Made by a program: the position numbers and the translations under genes. From positions 62,001-126,000 of the forward strand of contig NZ_SZVW01000019.1 of assembly GCF_007655005.1 (NCBI RefSeq): a stretch of 64,000 nucleotides of DNA, given 5' to 3'. The notes under the pieces were generated by a model that saw only the letters and a program-made list of their open reading frames with translations, did not search any database and was not told the DNA's origin. Source of the DNA: Streptomyces tibetensis (GTDB taxonomy: Bacteria > Actinomycetota > Actinomycetes > Streptomycetales > Streptomycetaceae). Below, piece after piece: positions 40,796 to 49,347 of the stretch. How positions within the stretch are numbered: position 1 is the first letter of the stretch; the number at the start of each line of letters is the position of its first letter.

Positions 40796-41419
40796 TCACA
40801 CCGACGCGTTCTCCGAAGCCGTCGTCCACGCGAAACCGTCCGGGTCGGTGAACGGCCCGGCGTCGCCGGTGATCGTGAGGCGATGGGAGCCGGTGCCGTC
40901 GGGGGAGACGCCGGCGACCTTGGCGAGGCCGCGGCGCTTGTACAGGGCCAGCTTCACGGGGCCGTCGGCGGCGAACTCGACGTACTTGGAGCCGAAGCTC
41001 TTGCCCACGGCCAGGCCGTGATCGACGTAGAACTGCTTGCTGGCCTTCACGTCCTCCACGCCGAGCAGCAGCACGAAGTCGTCGACCTGCCCGGTCGCCG
41101 GGCCGGTGTTCTTCTTCGACGACGACGCGAGCTGCCAGATCGTCCCGTCCGGGGCCTGGACGACGCCCCCGTAGCCCCACAGCGACTTGGCCGCGGGCTT
41201 CAGGGGCGTCGCCCCGGCCCGCACGGCCGCGTCGAAGAACGCGTCCACATCGGCCGGCTGGGGGACCACGAGTGACAGCGTGAACCCGCGGAAGCCGGAG
41301 GTCGGTGCCTCCGACGCCCGCAGGCGCAGCCGGTCGCCCAGACCGAAGGCGGCGGAGTAGAAGCGGTCGGCGGCGGCGGAGTCGGCCACCTCGAGGGTGA
41401 CGGATGCGATGGAAGTCAT
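40796..41419 (-). CDS. Two-module VOC (glyoxalase-like) protein
   Basis: A 207-aa protein with two VOC modules: residues 1-100 (SIASVTLEVADSAAADRFYSAAFGLG, APDGTIWQLAS) and 110-207 (DDFVLLLGVEDVKASKQFYVDHGLAVG, FTDPDGFAWTTAS). Such double-module proteins bind a ligand in the cleft between modules; several protect from drugs. No catalytic assignment is possible. ATG 41419 has TAGCGT seven bases before it and no Shine-Dalgarno, suggesting a leaderless message. It is convergent with glnA2. Confidence 0.88.
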   Translation of the reverse strand: MTSIASVTLEVADSAAADRFYSAAFGLGDRLRLRASEAPTSGFRGFTLSLVVPQPADVDAFFDAAVRAGATPLKPAAKSLWGYGGVVQAPDGTIWQLASSSKKNTGPATGQVDDFVLLLGVEDVKASKQFYVDHGLAVGKSFGSKYVEFAADGPVKLALYKRRGLAKVAGVSPDGTGSHRLTITGDAGPFTDPDGFAWTTASENASV

Positions 41420-41439
41420 GACAACGACGCTAAGCGCGC

Positions 41440-41655
41440 CCTGCCAGACGCGCTTCTCGATTCCTGACCGGGTTCTCCAGCCCTCGGGCCTGCCTCCGGT
41501 TCAGCCCTGCTTCCGCCGCGGGCTTGCCTCCGCCGGGCCGGATTCCACCTCGGGATTGCCTCCGCCGCGGGCCTTCCATTTCGGGCTTGCCTCCGCCTCA
41601 GGCCTGCTTCTGCCGCGGACCTGCCCCGCCTCGGGTTCCACCTCGCCCTACCCCC
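41440..41655. repeat. Irregular GGGCTTGCCTCCGCC-type repeats
   Basis: About eight imperfect copies of a 22-30-bp unit containing CTTGCCTCCGCC or CCTGCTTCCGC variants fill the gap between two VOC genes. Spacing is uneven and the sequence is strongly pyrimidine-rich on the plus strand. I see no gene in it. Confidence 0.6.
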
Positions 41656-41658
41656 GCC

Positions 41659-42105
41659 TCAGCCCTGCTTCCGCTTCAGGTCGGCCAGCAGCTGGTGCAG
41701 CGGCTCCGTGGCCCTGCGCCGGTACTCCTGCACCGCCCAGCCGTTGCCGTCCGGGTCCTGGAAGTGCATGAACGTGGCGCCGTCGTCCGGGGAGTACTGG
41801 ACCGGTTCGGAGACGTCGAGGCCGCGGGCGACCAGCTCCGCGTGGGCCGCCTTGATGTCGGCGACGCACAGTTGCAGGCCCTGGTAGGAGCCCGGAGCCG
41901 GGGTCGGGCCGGGCGTCATCTGCCAGATCGACTCGCCCAGGGCGATCGAACAGCCCGAACCCGGAGGGGTCAGCTGGACGATCCGCATCCCCGGCATGAC
42001 CTCCTGGTCGATGTCCACGTGGAAGCCGACCTTGTCCCGGTAGAAGTCCCGGGCGCGGTCGATGTCGCTCACGGGCAGCGGGATGACTTCGAGCGTGATG
42101 TCCAT
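41659..42105 (-). CDS. VOC-family protein
   Basis: A 148-aa single VOC module (LEVIPLPVSDIDRARDFYRDKVGFHVDID, IVQLTPPGSGCSIALG, GLQLCVADIKAAHAELVARGLDVSE, FMHFQDPDGNGWAVQEY). ATG 42105 has GGAG eight bases upstream, better than ATG 42111, which is too close. The C-terminus ends in a short basic helix. It is divergent from glnE. Substrate unknown; no metal-ligand set is complete enough to call an enzyme. Confidence 0.88.
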   Translation of the reverse strand: MDITLEVIPLPVSDIDRARDFYRDKVGFHVDIDQEVMPGMRIVQLTPPGSGCSIALGESIWQMTPGPTPAPGSYQGLQLCVADIKAAHAELVARGLDVSEPVQYSPDDGATFMHFQDPDGNGWAVQEYRRRATEPLHQLLADLKRKQG

Positions 42106-42442
42106 CGGCATGACTCCTTCGTCCGGCCTCATGAGAGCCGCTCACCGGGTCCGGCCTGAAGCCGGCTGAACGACTCCCCCTCACCGAAGCCGAAAACCCC
42201 GGGCGGCGCCACCGAGTGGACGGCCACCGGACCCGTGCCGTGGCGGAAATGGCCCTCACGTCCCGCGGAACGCCACCAACGGCCGTATGGCGCCTCACCC
42301 GCACGGCCGGTCCGCCTGGCCACGCGCGCACCCCGTCCGCGTGCCGAACTCCCCGGCGCTTCCCCGGGCCCGTGCCGTTAGGCTCGAAGCCGTACGACCT
42401 TGATCCGATGCATGTCCGAGGAACAGTGCGAGGGAGGCCCGG
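42106..42442. other. Intergenic region, VOC gene to glnE
   Basis: No gene is visible in these 337 bp. A TTAGGCT motif at about 42378-42384 could be the -10 box of glnE, followed by a 58-bp leader with a GGGAGG ribosome site. I see no palindrome or repeat of note. Confidence 0.5.
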
Positions 42443-45400
42443 ATGACGGCGGTGCCGGGGCGCAGGAGCAGCACCTTCACACGGCTGCTGCGGCACGGCT
42501 TCACCGACGCGTCCGCCGCCGAACGGCTCCTGGACAGCCCCGAGCTCGCGCCCCTGCGCGACGACCCGGTCCTGCTGGAGGCGCTGGGCGCCACCGCCGA
42601 CCCCGATCTCGCGCTGCTCGGACTCGTCCGGCTGCTGGAGGCCCAGCACGGCCCCGGCGCCCGCCGGGAACTGCTCGACACGCTGATCTCCTCCAAGCCG
42701 CTGCGCGACCGCCTCCTAGGTGTCCTCGGCGCATCCACGGCCCTGGCCGACCACCTCACCCGGCACCCGGACGACTGGCAGGCTCTCGTCATGTACGAGG
42801 CGTACGACCTGCACCCCGGGGTGGAGGAGTTCGAGGCCGGCCTCGCCGAGGCCACCGACCCGGTCTCCCTGCGCGTCGCCTACCGGCGCTGCCTGCTGTC
42901 CATCGCCGCCCGGGACGTCTGCGGCACCACCGGCCTCGCGGAATCCGCCGCCGAGCTGGCCGACCTCGCCACCGCCACGCTGCGCGCCGCCCTCGGGATC
43001 GCCGAGGCGGCCGCGCCCGAGGACGCCGCCCTGTGCCGCCTCGCGGTGATCGCCATGGGCAAGTGCGGCGGCCACGAGCTGAACTACGTCTCGGACGTGG
43101 ACGTCATCTTCGTCGGGGAGGCCACCGAGGGAGCCGACGAGACCAAGGCCGTACGCGCCGCGACCCGGCTCGCCTCCCACATGATGCGGATCTGCTCCGA
43201 GACCACCGTCGAGGGCTCCATCTGGCCCGTCGACGCCAACCTCCGGCCCGAGGGACGCAACGGCCCCCTCGTACGGACCGTGTCCAGCCACCTCGCCTAC
43301 TACCAGCGCTGGGCCAAGACCTGGGAGTTCCAGGCGCTGCTCAAGGCCCGCCCGGTGGCCGGCGACCTCGACCTCGGCGCGGAGTACGTCGCCGCCGTCC
43401 AGCCCCTGGTGTGGAAGGCCGCCGAGCGCGAGAACTTCGTGCCCGACGTGCAGAAGATGCGCCGCCGGGTCGTGGAGAACATCCCCGTCGGCGAGGTCGA
43501 CCGCCAGCTGAAGCTGGGGCCGGGCGGCCTCAGGGACGTCGAGTTCGCCGTGCAGCTGCTCCAGCTGGTGCACGGCCGGGCCGACACCTCCCTGCGCAGC
43601 GGCACGACCCTGGACGCGCTGGCGGCCCTCGCCGCCGGTGGCTATGTCGGCCGGGCCGACGCGGCCCAGCTCGACGAGGCCTACCGCTTCCTGCGCTCCA
43701 TGGAGCACCGCATCCAGCTGTTCCGGCTGCGCCGCACCCATCTCGTCCCCGAGGACGAGGCCGAGCTGCGCCGCATCGGCCGCTCCCTGGGCCTGCGCGC
43801 GGACCCGGTCGCCGACCTGCACCGCGAGTGGCGGCGGCACGCGGGTGTCGTACGCCGTCTGCACGAGAAGCTCTTCTACCGGCCGCTGCTGGACGCGGTC
43901 GCCCAGCTCGCGACCGGCGAGGCCCGGCTGAGCACCGAGGCGGCCCGGGAACGCATGGTCGCCCTCGGCTACGCCGATCCCGCCTCCGCCCTGCGCCACC
44001 TGGAGGCGCTGGCCTCCGGCGTCACCCGCAAGGCCGCCATCCAGCGCACCCTGCTCCCCGTGCTGCTCGGCTGGTTCGCCGACTCGGCCGACCCGGACGC
44101 GGGCCTGCTGGGCTTCCGCAAGGTCTCGGACGCGCTCGGCAAGACGCCCTGGTACCTGCGCCTGCTGAGGGACGAGGGCGCCGCCGCGCAGAACCTCGCC
44201 CGTGTGCTGTCCGCCGGCCGGCTCGCGCCCGACCTGCTGATGCGCGCCCCGGAGGCGGTCGCCCTGCTCGGCGACGGGGACGGCGGCGGCCTGGAACCCC
44301 GGTCGCGCGCCCATCTCGAGCAGGAGATAACCGCCGCCGTGCGCCGGGCCGACGGCGCCGCCCAGGCCGTCACGGCGGCCCGCGGGGTGCGCCGCCGCGA
44401 GCTGTTCCGTACGGCCGCCGCCGACATCGTCGGCTCCTACGGCACCGAGGAGCAGCCCGCCGAGGCCGACCAGGGCGCCCTGGTGGACCGCGTCGGGGCG
44501 GCGGTGTCGGACCTGACGGCGGCGACCCTCGCCGGCACGCTCCGCGCGGTCGTACGGTGGGGGTCCCCCCGCTCGAGCGAAGTCGAGAGCGGGGGAGGCT
44601 GGGGCGACGACCTGCCCACCCGGTTCGCGATCATCGGCATGGGCCGGTTCGGCGGCCACGAGCTGGGCTACGGCTCCGACGCGGACGTGCTGTTCGTGCA
44701 CGAACCGCGCGAGGGCGTCGACGAGCGGGAGGCGTCCCGGGCGGCCAACAAGGTCGTCTCCGAGATGCGCCGCCTGCTGCAGATCCCCAGCGCCGACCCG
44801 CCCCTGCTCATCGACGCCGACCTGCGCCCGGAGGGCAAGTCCGGCCCGCTGGTCCGCACCCTCACCTCGTACGAGGCGTACTACCGCCGGTGGGCCATGA
44901 CCTGGGAGTCGCACGCGCTGCTGCGGGCCGAGCCCGTCGCGGGCGACGAGGACCTGGGCCGCCGCTTCATGGACCTGATCGACCCGCTGCGCTACCCGGC
45001 GGACGGGCTCACCGACGAGGCCGTGCGCGAGATCCGGCGCCTGAAGGCCCGCATGGAGTCCGAGCGGCTGCCGCGCGGCGCCGATCCCAAGCTGCACGCC
45101 AAGCTCGGGCCGGGCGGCCTGTCCGACGTGGAGTGGACCGTGCAGCTCATGCAACTGCGGCACGGCTCGAGGGAGCCGGGCCTGCGCACCACCCGCACCC
45201 GCGAGGCCCTGGCCGCCGCCCGCACCGCGGGGCTCATCACGGACGAGGACGCGGCTACCCTCGACGAGGCCTGGGTCCTCGCGACCCGCGTCCGCAACGC
45301 GGTGATGCTGGTCCGCGGCCGGGCCGCCGACACGTTCCCGACCGAACCCCGGGAACTGGCGGCCGTGGGCAGGTACCTGGGCTACGGCCCGGGCCACGCC

Positions 45401-45487
45401 GGCGACATGCTGGACGCGTACCGCCGCACGGCACGCCGGGCGCGCGGTGTGGTGGAGGAACTGTTCTACGGCGTCGCCGAGCGGTAG
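42443..45487 (+). CDS. glnE: Bifunctional glutamine synthetase adenylyltransferase/deadenylase
   Basis: The 1014-aa enzyme adds or removes AMP on glutamine synthetase according to nitrogen state. It has two nucleotidyltransferase halves: the N-terminal one with MGKCGGHELNYVSDVDVIFVGE (about 207-228) and RPEGRNGPLVRT, and the C-terminal one with MGRFGGHELGYGSDADVLFVHE (about 733-754) and RPEGKSGPLVRT; each is followed by a GlnD PII-uridylyltransferase-like helical domain (KLGPGGLRDVEF and KLGPGGLSDVEW). A palindromic repeat (44558-44604) is inserted in frame just before the second catalytic domain, adding about 13 residues (GSPRSSEVESGGG). ATG 42443 follows GGGAGG. Confidence 0.96.
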   Translation: MTAVPGRRSSTFTRLLRHGFTDASAAERLLDSPELAPLRDDPVLLEALGATADPDLALLGLVRLLEAQHGPGARRELLDTLISSKPLRDRLLGVLGASTALADHLTRHPDDWQALVMYEAYDLHPGVEEFEAGLAEATDPVSLRVAYRRCLLSIAARDVCGTTGLAESAAELADLATATLRAALGIAEAAAPEDAALCRLAVIAMGKCGGHELNYVSDVDVIFVGEATEGADETKAVRAATRLASHMMRICSETTVEGSIWPVDANLRPEGRNGPLVRTVSSHLAYYQRWAKTWEFQALLKARPVAGDLDLGAEYVAAVQPLVWKAAERENFVPDVQKMRRRVVENIPVGEVDRQLKLGPGGLRDVEFAVQLLQLVHGRADTSLRSGTTLDALAALAAGGYVGRADAAQLDEAYRFLRSMEHRIQLFRLRRTHLVPEDEAELRRIGRSLGLRADPVADLHREWRRHAGVVRRLHEKLFYRPLLDAVAQLATGEARLSTEAARERMVALGYADPASALRHLEALASGVTRKAAIQRTLLPVLLGWFADSADPDAGLLGFRKVSDALGKTPWYLRLLRDEGAAAQNLARVLSAGRLAPDLLMRAPEAVALLGDGDGGGLEPRSRAHLEQEITAAVRRADGAAQAVTAARGVRRRELFRTAAADIVGSYGTEEQPAEADQGALVDRVGAAVSDLTAATLAGTLRAVVRWGSPRSSEVESGGGWGDDLPTRFAIIGMGRFGGHELGYGSDADVLFVHEPREGVDEREASRAANKVVSEMRRLLQIPSADPPLLIDADLRPEGKSGPLVRTLTSYEAYYRRWAMTWESHALLRAEPVAGDEDLGRRFMDLIDPLRYPADGLTDEAVREIRRLKARMESERLPRGADPKLHAKLGPGGLSDVEWTVQLMQLRHGSREPGLRTTRTREALAAARTAGLITDEDAATLDEAWVLATRVRNAVMLVRGRAADTFPTEPRELAAVGRYLGYGPGHAGDMLDAYRRTARRARGVVEELFYGVAER
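44558..44604. repeat. REP-like palindromic repeat inside glnE
   Basis: The segment reads a GGGTCCCCCC arm, a centre CTCGA-GCGAAG-TCGAG, and a GAGCGGGGGAG arm, forming a near-perfect hairpin of about 14 bp. From memory this matches a repeat scattered through Streptomyces intergenic regions. Here it is in frame inside the linker before the second catalytic domain of GlnE, coding residues rich in G and S. Confidence 0.85.
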
Positions 45488-45545
45488 GGCCGGTCGTCCG
45501 TTCCAGGGCCGGTCGTCCGGTCATGCCCGCGTCGCGGGGCAGGCC

Positions 45546-46436
45546 CTAGGGACGCCCGCCCCGGACGCCCTGGGGACCCACCCGGGCCGAGGGCCGGGAC
45601 GCACCGCGCCTGCGCTCCGGCGCCACCCTCGGCAGCGCGTACGGCTGCCTCCCGTACCAGAGCCGCGCGACCGTGAACCCGAAGGCCAGGCACAGCAGGC
45701 CGCCCACCGCGTCCAGCCAGAAGTGGTTGGCCGTCGCGACGATGACCACCAGCGTCAGCGCCGGGTACAGCAGGCCCAGCACCCGCACCCAGGGGACCGA
45801 CGCCAGGGCGAAGATCGTCAGCCCGCACCACACGGACCAGCCGATGTGCATCGACGGCATCGCGGCGTACTGGTTGGACATGTGCTTCAGATCGCCCGAC
45901 GCCATCGAACCCCAGGTCTGGTGAACCATGACCGTGTCGATGAAGTCGCCGCCGTTCATCAGCCGCGGGGGCGCCAGCGGATACAGGTAGTAGCCGACCA
46001 GGGCGACGGCGGTGGTCGCGAACAGCACCAGACGGGTCGCCGCGTACCGTCCGGGATGGCGACGGTACAGCCACACCAGCACACCCAGCGTGACGATGAA
46101 GTGCAGCGTCGCGTAGTAGTAGTTCATCCCGACGATGAGCCAATGCACCGAGTTCACCGCGCGGTTGACCGACTCCTCGACGGCGATGCCCAGATGGTGC
46201 TCGACCCGCCAGATCCAGTCGGCGTTGTGCAGCGCCTCGGCCTTCTGCTCGGGCACGGCGTTGCGGACGAGCGAGTACGTCCAGTAACTCACCGCGATCA
46301 GCAGGATCTCGAACCAGAACCGGGGCCGGCGCGGGGTGCGCAGCCGGCGCAGCGGGCCATGTCCCGGATCGGCCGCAACGGGGTCCGGGAGGGCCGCTTC
46401 CAGGCCCTCCGGCTTCGTTACGGTCGTTTCACCCAT
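45546..46436 (-). CDS. PAP2-superfamily membrane phosphatase/transferase (AUR1-like)
   Basis: A 296-aa integral membrane protein with about six helices. The PAP2 active-site elements are split as in inositol-phosphoceramide-synthase-like members: YYLYPLAPPRL, AAMPSMHIGWSVW (catalytic His in the PSMH motif) and ATANHFWLDAVGG (second His and Asp). It probably handles lipid phosphates or transfers a phospho-headgroup at the outer membrane face. No strong ribosome site is evident before ATG 46436. It is convergent with glnE. Confidence 0.88.
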   Translation of the reverse strand: MGETTVTKPEGLEAALPDPVAADPGHGPLRRLRTPRRPRFWFEILLIAVSYWTYSLVRNAVPEQKAEALHNADWIWRVEHHLGIAVEESVNRAVNSVHWLIVGMNYYYATLHFIVTLGVLVWLYRRHPGRYAATRLVLFATTAVALVGYYLYPLAPPRLMNGGDFIDTVMVHQTWGSMASGDLKHMSNQYAAMPSMHIGWSVWCGLTIFALASVPWVRVLGLLYPALTLVVIVATANHFWLDAVGGLLCLAFGFTVARLWYGRQPYALPRVAPERRRGASRPSARVGPQGVRGGRP

Positions 46437-46541
46437 AGGCGCAAAGTCTGCCAGAAAAGGACTTACGCACCGATCATCCCGCGGCCCCGCACGAGCCGCA
46501 TGTTCTACGGCGAAATCAGGCCGAAGGCCTCAGGAGCGGCC

Positions 46542-47576
46542 TCAGGAGCGGCCGCGTTCCCCCGGCGCCGAGGCGGTCGAGCCGCGCACCACCAGTTCCG
46601 GCATGAACACGAACTCGCTGTGCGGCGCGGGCGTCCCGCCGATCTCCTCCAGCAGGGTGCGCACGGCCGCCTGCCCCATCGCCGGGACCGGCTTGCGGAT
46701 CGTGGTGAGGGGCGGGTCGGTGAAGGCGATCAGCGGGGAGTCGTCGAAGCCCACCACGGAGACGTCCTTCGGCACGTCCAGACCGAGCTGCCGGGCCGCC
46801 CGGATCGCACCCAGCGCCATCATGTCGCTGGCGCACACCACGGCCGTGCAGTTCCGGTCGATCAACGCCGTGGCCGCCGCCTGACCACCCTCAAGGGTGT
46901 ACAGGGAGTGCTGCACCAGCTCCGACTCGACGGTCTCGGCGCGCAGACCCAGCTGGTCCTGCACCGTGCGCACGAACCCCTCGATCTTGCGCTGCACCGG
47001 CACGAACCGCTTCGGCCCGAGGGCCAGACCGATCCGGGTGTGACCGAGCGACACCAGGTGCGTGACCGCGAGGCTCATCGCCGCGCGGTCGTCGGGGGAG
47101 ATGAACGGCGCCTGCACCTTCGGCGAGAAACCGTCGACCAGTACGTAGGGCACGCCCTGGGCGCGCAGCCGGTCGTAGCGCTGCATGTCGGCGGTGGTGT
47201 CGGCGTGCAGTCCGGAGACGTAGATGATGCCGGCGACGCCGCGGTCGACGAGCATCTCGGTCAGCTCGTCCTCGGTCGAGCCGCCCGGGGTCTGGGTGGC
47301 CAGCACCGGGGTGTAGCCCTGCCGCGTCAGCGCCTGGCCGATGACCTGCGCCAGGGCCGGGAAGATCGGGTTCTCCAGCTCCGGGGTGATCAGCCCGACC
47401 AGCCCCTCGCTGCGCTGGCGCAGCCGCACCGGGCGTTCGTAGCCCAGCACGTCGAGAGCGGCCAGCACGGACTGGCGGGTGGTGGCGGCGACGCCCGGCT
47501 TCCCGTTGAGGACGCGGCTGACGGTCGCTTCGCTCACCCCCGCCTGCAACGCGATGTCGGCAAGCCGTGTGGTCAC
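46542..47576 (-). CDS. malR: MalR, LacI-family repressor of maltose genes
   Basis: The 344-aa LacI protein has its helix-turn-helix at residues 1-25 (RLADIALQAGVSEATVSRVLNG) and a periplasmic-binding-type effector domain (LVGLITPELENPIFPALAQVIGQAL, VVGFDDSPLI). It represses malEFG and secreted amylases until maltose or maltotriose is present. GTG 47576 places the HTH at the N-terminus as in the family, and TACAGT eight bases upstream suggests a leaderless message; an alternative ATG at 47669 with GAGGGA would add 31 disordered residues. It is divergent from malE, across several CTTGCA-type sites. Confidence 0.93.
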   Translation of the reverse strand: MTTRLADIALQAGVSEATVSRVLNGKPGVAATTRQSVLAALDVLGYERPVRLRQRSEGLVGLITPELENPIFPALAQVIGQALTRQGYTPVLATQTPGGSTEDELTEMLVDRGVAGIIYVSGLHADTTADMQRYDRLRAQGVPYVLVDGFSPKVQAPFISPDDRAAMSLAVTHLVSLGHTRIGLALGPKRFVPVQRKIEGFVRTVQDQLGLRAETVESELVQHSLYTLEGGQAAATALIDRNCTAVVCASDMMALGAIRAARQLGLDVPKDVSVVGFDDSPLIAFTDPPLTTIRKPVPAMGQAAVRTLLEEIGGTPAPHSEFVFMPELVVRGSTASAPGERGRS

Positions 47577-47977
47577 AGCACCGGACTGTAGCGGCCGGTG
47601 TTCCCCTTGCACACCGACGGGACGCCTGGTGCGCGCCGTCGCACGGCCCGCTGCGGGTGGCTTGGTCATCGCGGTCCCTCGAGATTCCTGGTCGGCGTCC
47701 GATCCGTCCGATCCGCAACGGATGATCCCCCCGGCGGACACGGATGGCAAGTGCTTGCAGAGTCTTGCACAACCGTCCGACTACCCGCCGAGCAGCCGGA
47801 AATGAAGGCCTCGGGGCGATCGAGGGGAGGTCACGGCGGGATAACCATCCGCACCCCTTGCAACTTTTTGCTGCAAGGTCTTTCGCAAGTCGTTGCAGCG
47901 CGGCTAATCTCACCGACGCCCGGCGGCCAACGGCGCAGTCGGCAGCACGAAACGGGCTTCACCCTCAAGGAGAACTC
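47577..47977. promoter_or_regulatory. malR-malE divergent control region with CTTGCA sites
   Basis: This 401-bp gap has no gene. It contains CTTGCAG and CTTGCAC ten bases apart (47754-47760 and 47764-47770), then CCTTGCA (47856-47862) paired with TGCAAGG (47872-47878), and GCAAG and GTTGCAG (47885-47898). These heptamers are the MalR recognition type known from S. coelicolor and S. lividans. The last group overlaps the likely malE promoter about 80-120 bases before ATG 47978. Confidence 0.8.
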
Positions 47978-49246
47978 ATGCGGCGTGGCATAGCGGCCAC
48001 CGCGCTGGTGGCGTCCCTCGCCCTGGCGGCGACGGCCTGCGGCGGAAGCGACAGCGGCGACGAGGCCGGCGGCCCGGTCACCATCACCTGGTGGGACACC
48101 TCCAACGCCACCAACGAGGCGCCGACGTACCAGGCCCTGGTGAAGCAGTTCGAGGCCGCCAACAAGGACATCAAGGTCAAGTACGTCAACGTCCCCTTCG
48201 ACCAGGCGCAGAACAAGTTCGACACCGCCGCCGGTTCCAAGGGCGCCCCCGACGTGCTGCGCTCCGAGGTCGGCTGGACCCCCGCCTTCGCCAAGAAGGG
48301 CTTCTTCGCGCCGCTGGACGGCACCGAGGCACTCGCCGAGCAGGCCAAGTTCCAGCCCAGCCTGATCGAGCAGGCCACGTACGAGGGCAAGACCTACGGC
48401 GTCCCGTTCACCACGGACACCCTCGCCCTCGTCTACAACAAGGCCCTGTTCGAGAAGGCCGGCGTCGAGGCCCCCAAGACCTGGGACGACCTGAAGAAGG
48501 CCGCCGCCACGATCAAGGGCAAGACCGGCGTCGACGGCTACTGGGGCTCCACCCAGGCCTACTACGCCCAGTCCTTCCTCTACGGCGAGGGCACCGACAC
48601 GGTCGACGCCGACGCCAAGAAGATCACCGTCACCTCGCCCGAGGCCAAGAAGGCCTACGGCACCTGGCAGGGTCTCTTCTCCGGCAAGGGCCTGCACAAG
48701 GCCGACACCACCGCCGACGCCTACGCCCACATCCAGGAGGCGTTCGTCAGCGGCAAGGTCGCCTCGATCGTCCAGGGCCCGTGGGAGATCACGAACTTCT
48801 ACAAGGGCTCGGCCTTCAAGGACAAGAGCAACCTCGGCATCGCCACCGTCCCGGCCGGTTCCACCGGCAAGGCGGGCGCCCCGACCGGCGGGCACAACCT
48901 CTCCGTGTACGCGGGCTCGGACAAGGCCCACCAGGAGGCCTCGCTGAAGTTCGTGAAGTTCATGACCTCGGCCAAGGCGCAGGAGACCATCGCGCTGAAG
49001 AACTCCACGCTCCCCACCCGCGAGGACGCCTACACCGACAAGGTCAAGGCCGACCCCGGAATCGCCGGCTACCAGGGCGTGCTCTCCAGCGCCCAGCCGC
49101 GCCCGGCGCTGCCCGAGTACAGCTCGCTGTGGGGCCCGCTCGACGACGAGCTCATCAAGATCGCCGGCGGCAAGGAGTCCCTGGACAAGGGCCTCGGCAA
49201 CGCCGAGACCGCCATCGCCAAGCTGGTGCCCGGCTTCTCCAAGTGA
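47978..49246 (+). CDS. malE: MalE, maltose/maltodextrin-binding lipoprotein
   Basis: A 422-aa solute-binding protein of the CUT1 type, with a signal peptide ending in a lipobox (LAATAC, Cys about 21), so tethered to the outer face. Ligand-binding features include VTITWWDTSNATNEAPTYQALVKQFEA, YGVPFTTDTLALVYNK and GPWEITNFYKG. It delivers maltodextrins to MalFG. ATG 47978 has AAGGAG upstream. It is first in malE-malF-malG; a perfect 16-bp hairpin separates it from malF, which probably gives more malE than malFG product. Confidence 0.95.
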   Translation: MRRGIAATALVASLALAATACGGSDSGDEAGGPVTITWWDTSNATNEAPTYQALVKQFEAANKDIKVKYVNVPFDQAQNKFDTAAGSKGAPDVLRSEVGWTPAFAKKGFFAPLDGTEALAEQAKFQPSLIEQATYEGKTYGVPFTTDTLALVYNKALFEKAGVEAPKTWDDLKKAAATIKGKTGVDGYWGSTQAYYAQSFLYGEGTDTVDADAKKITVTSPEAKKAYGTWQGLFSGKGLHKADTTADAYAHIQEAFVSGKVASIVQGPWEITNFYKGSAFKDKSNLGIATVPAGSTGKAGAPTGGHNLSVYAGSDKAHQEASLKFVKFMTSAKAQETIALKNSTLPTREDAYTDKVKADPGIAGYQGVLSSAQPRPALPEYSSLWGPLDDELIKIAGGKESLDKGLGNAETAIAKLVPGFSK

Positions 49247-49253
49247 CCGCCGG

Positions 49254-49298
49254 GTGGCCGCCGGATCCCCTGTCACAGGGACGGGATCCGGCGGCCAC
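49254..49298 (+). other. Intercistronic hairpin malE-malF
   Basis: A perfect 16-bp stem (GTGGCCGCCGGATCCC with GGGATCCGGCGGCCAC) and 13-base loop start seven bases after the malE stop; the loop itself contains CCTGT-ACAGG complementarity. Similar hairpins downstream of binding-protein genes limit read-through and protect the upstream mRNA. Confidence 0.85.
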
Positions 49299-49347
49299 CG
49301 GCCCGCGCAGCCCTTGACCTCCTTGAACCTCCAGAAGGTGTCGAACC

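Noticed and set aside
42716..45397. 893-codon antisense ORF in glnE
   Set aside because: Shadow frame; glnE shows both catalytic halves.
47577..47669. ATG 47669 as start of malR
   Set aside because: It has a fair GAGGGA site, but adds 31 disordered residues before the helix-turn-helix, while GTG 47576 puts the HTH at the N-terminus and has a TACAGT box. Kept as an alternative only.
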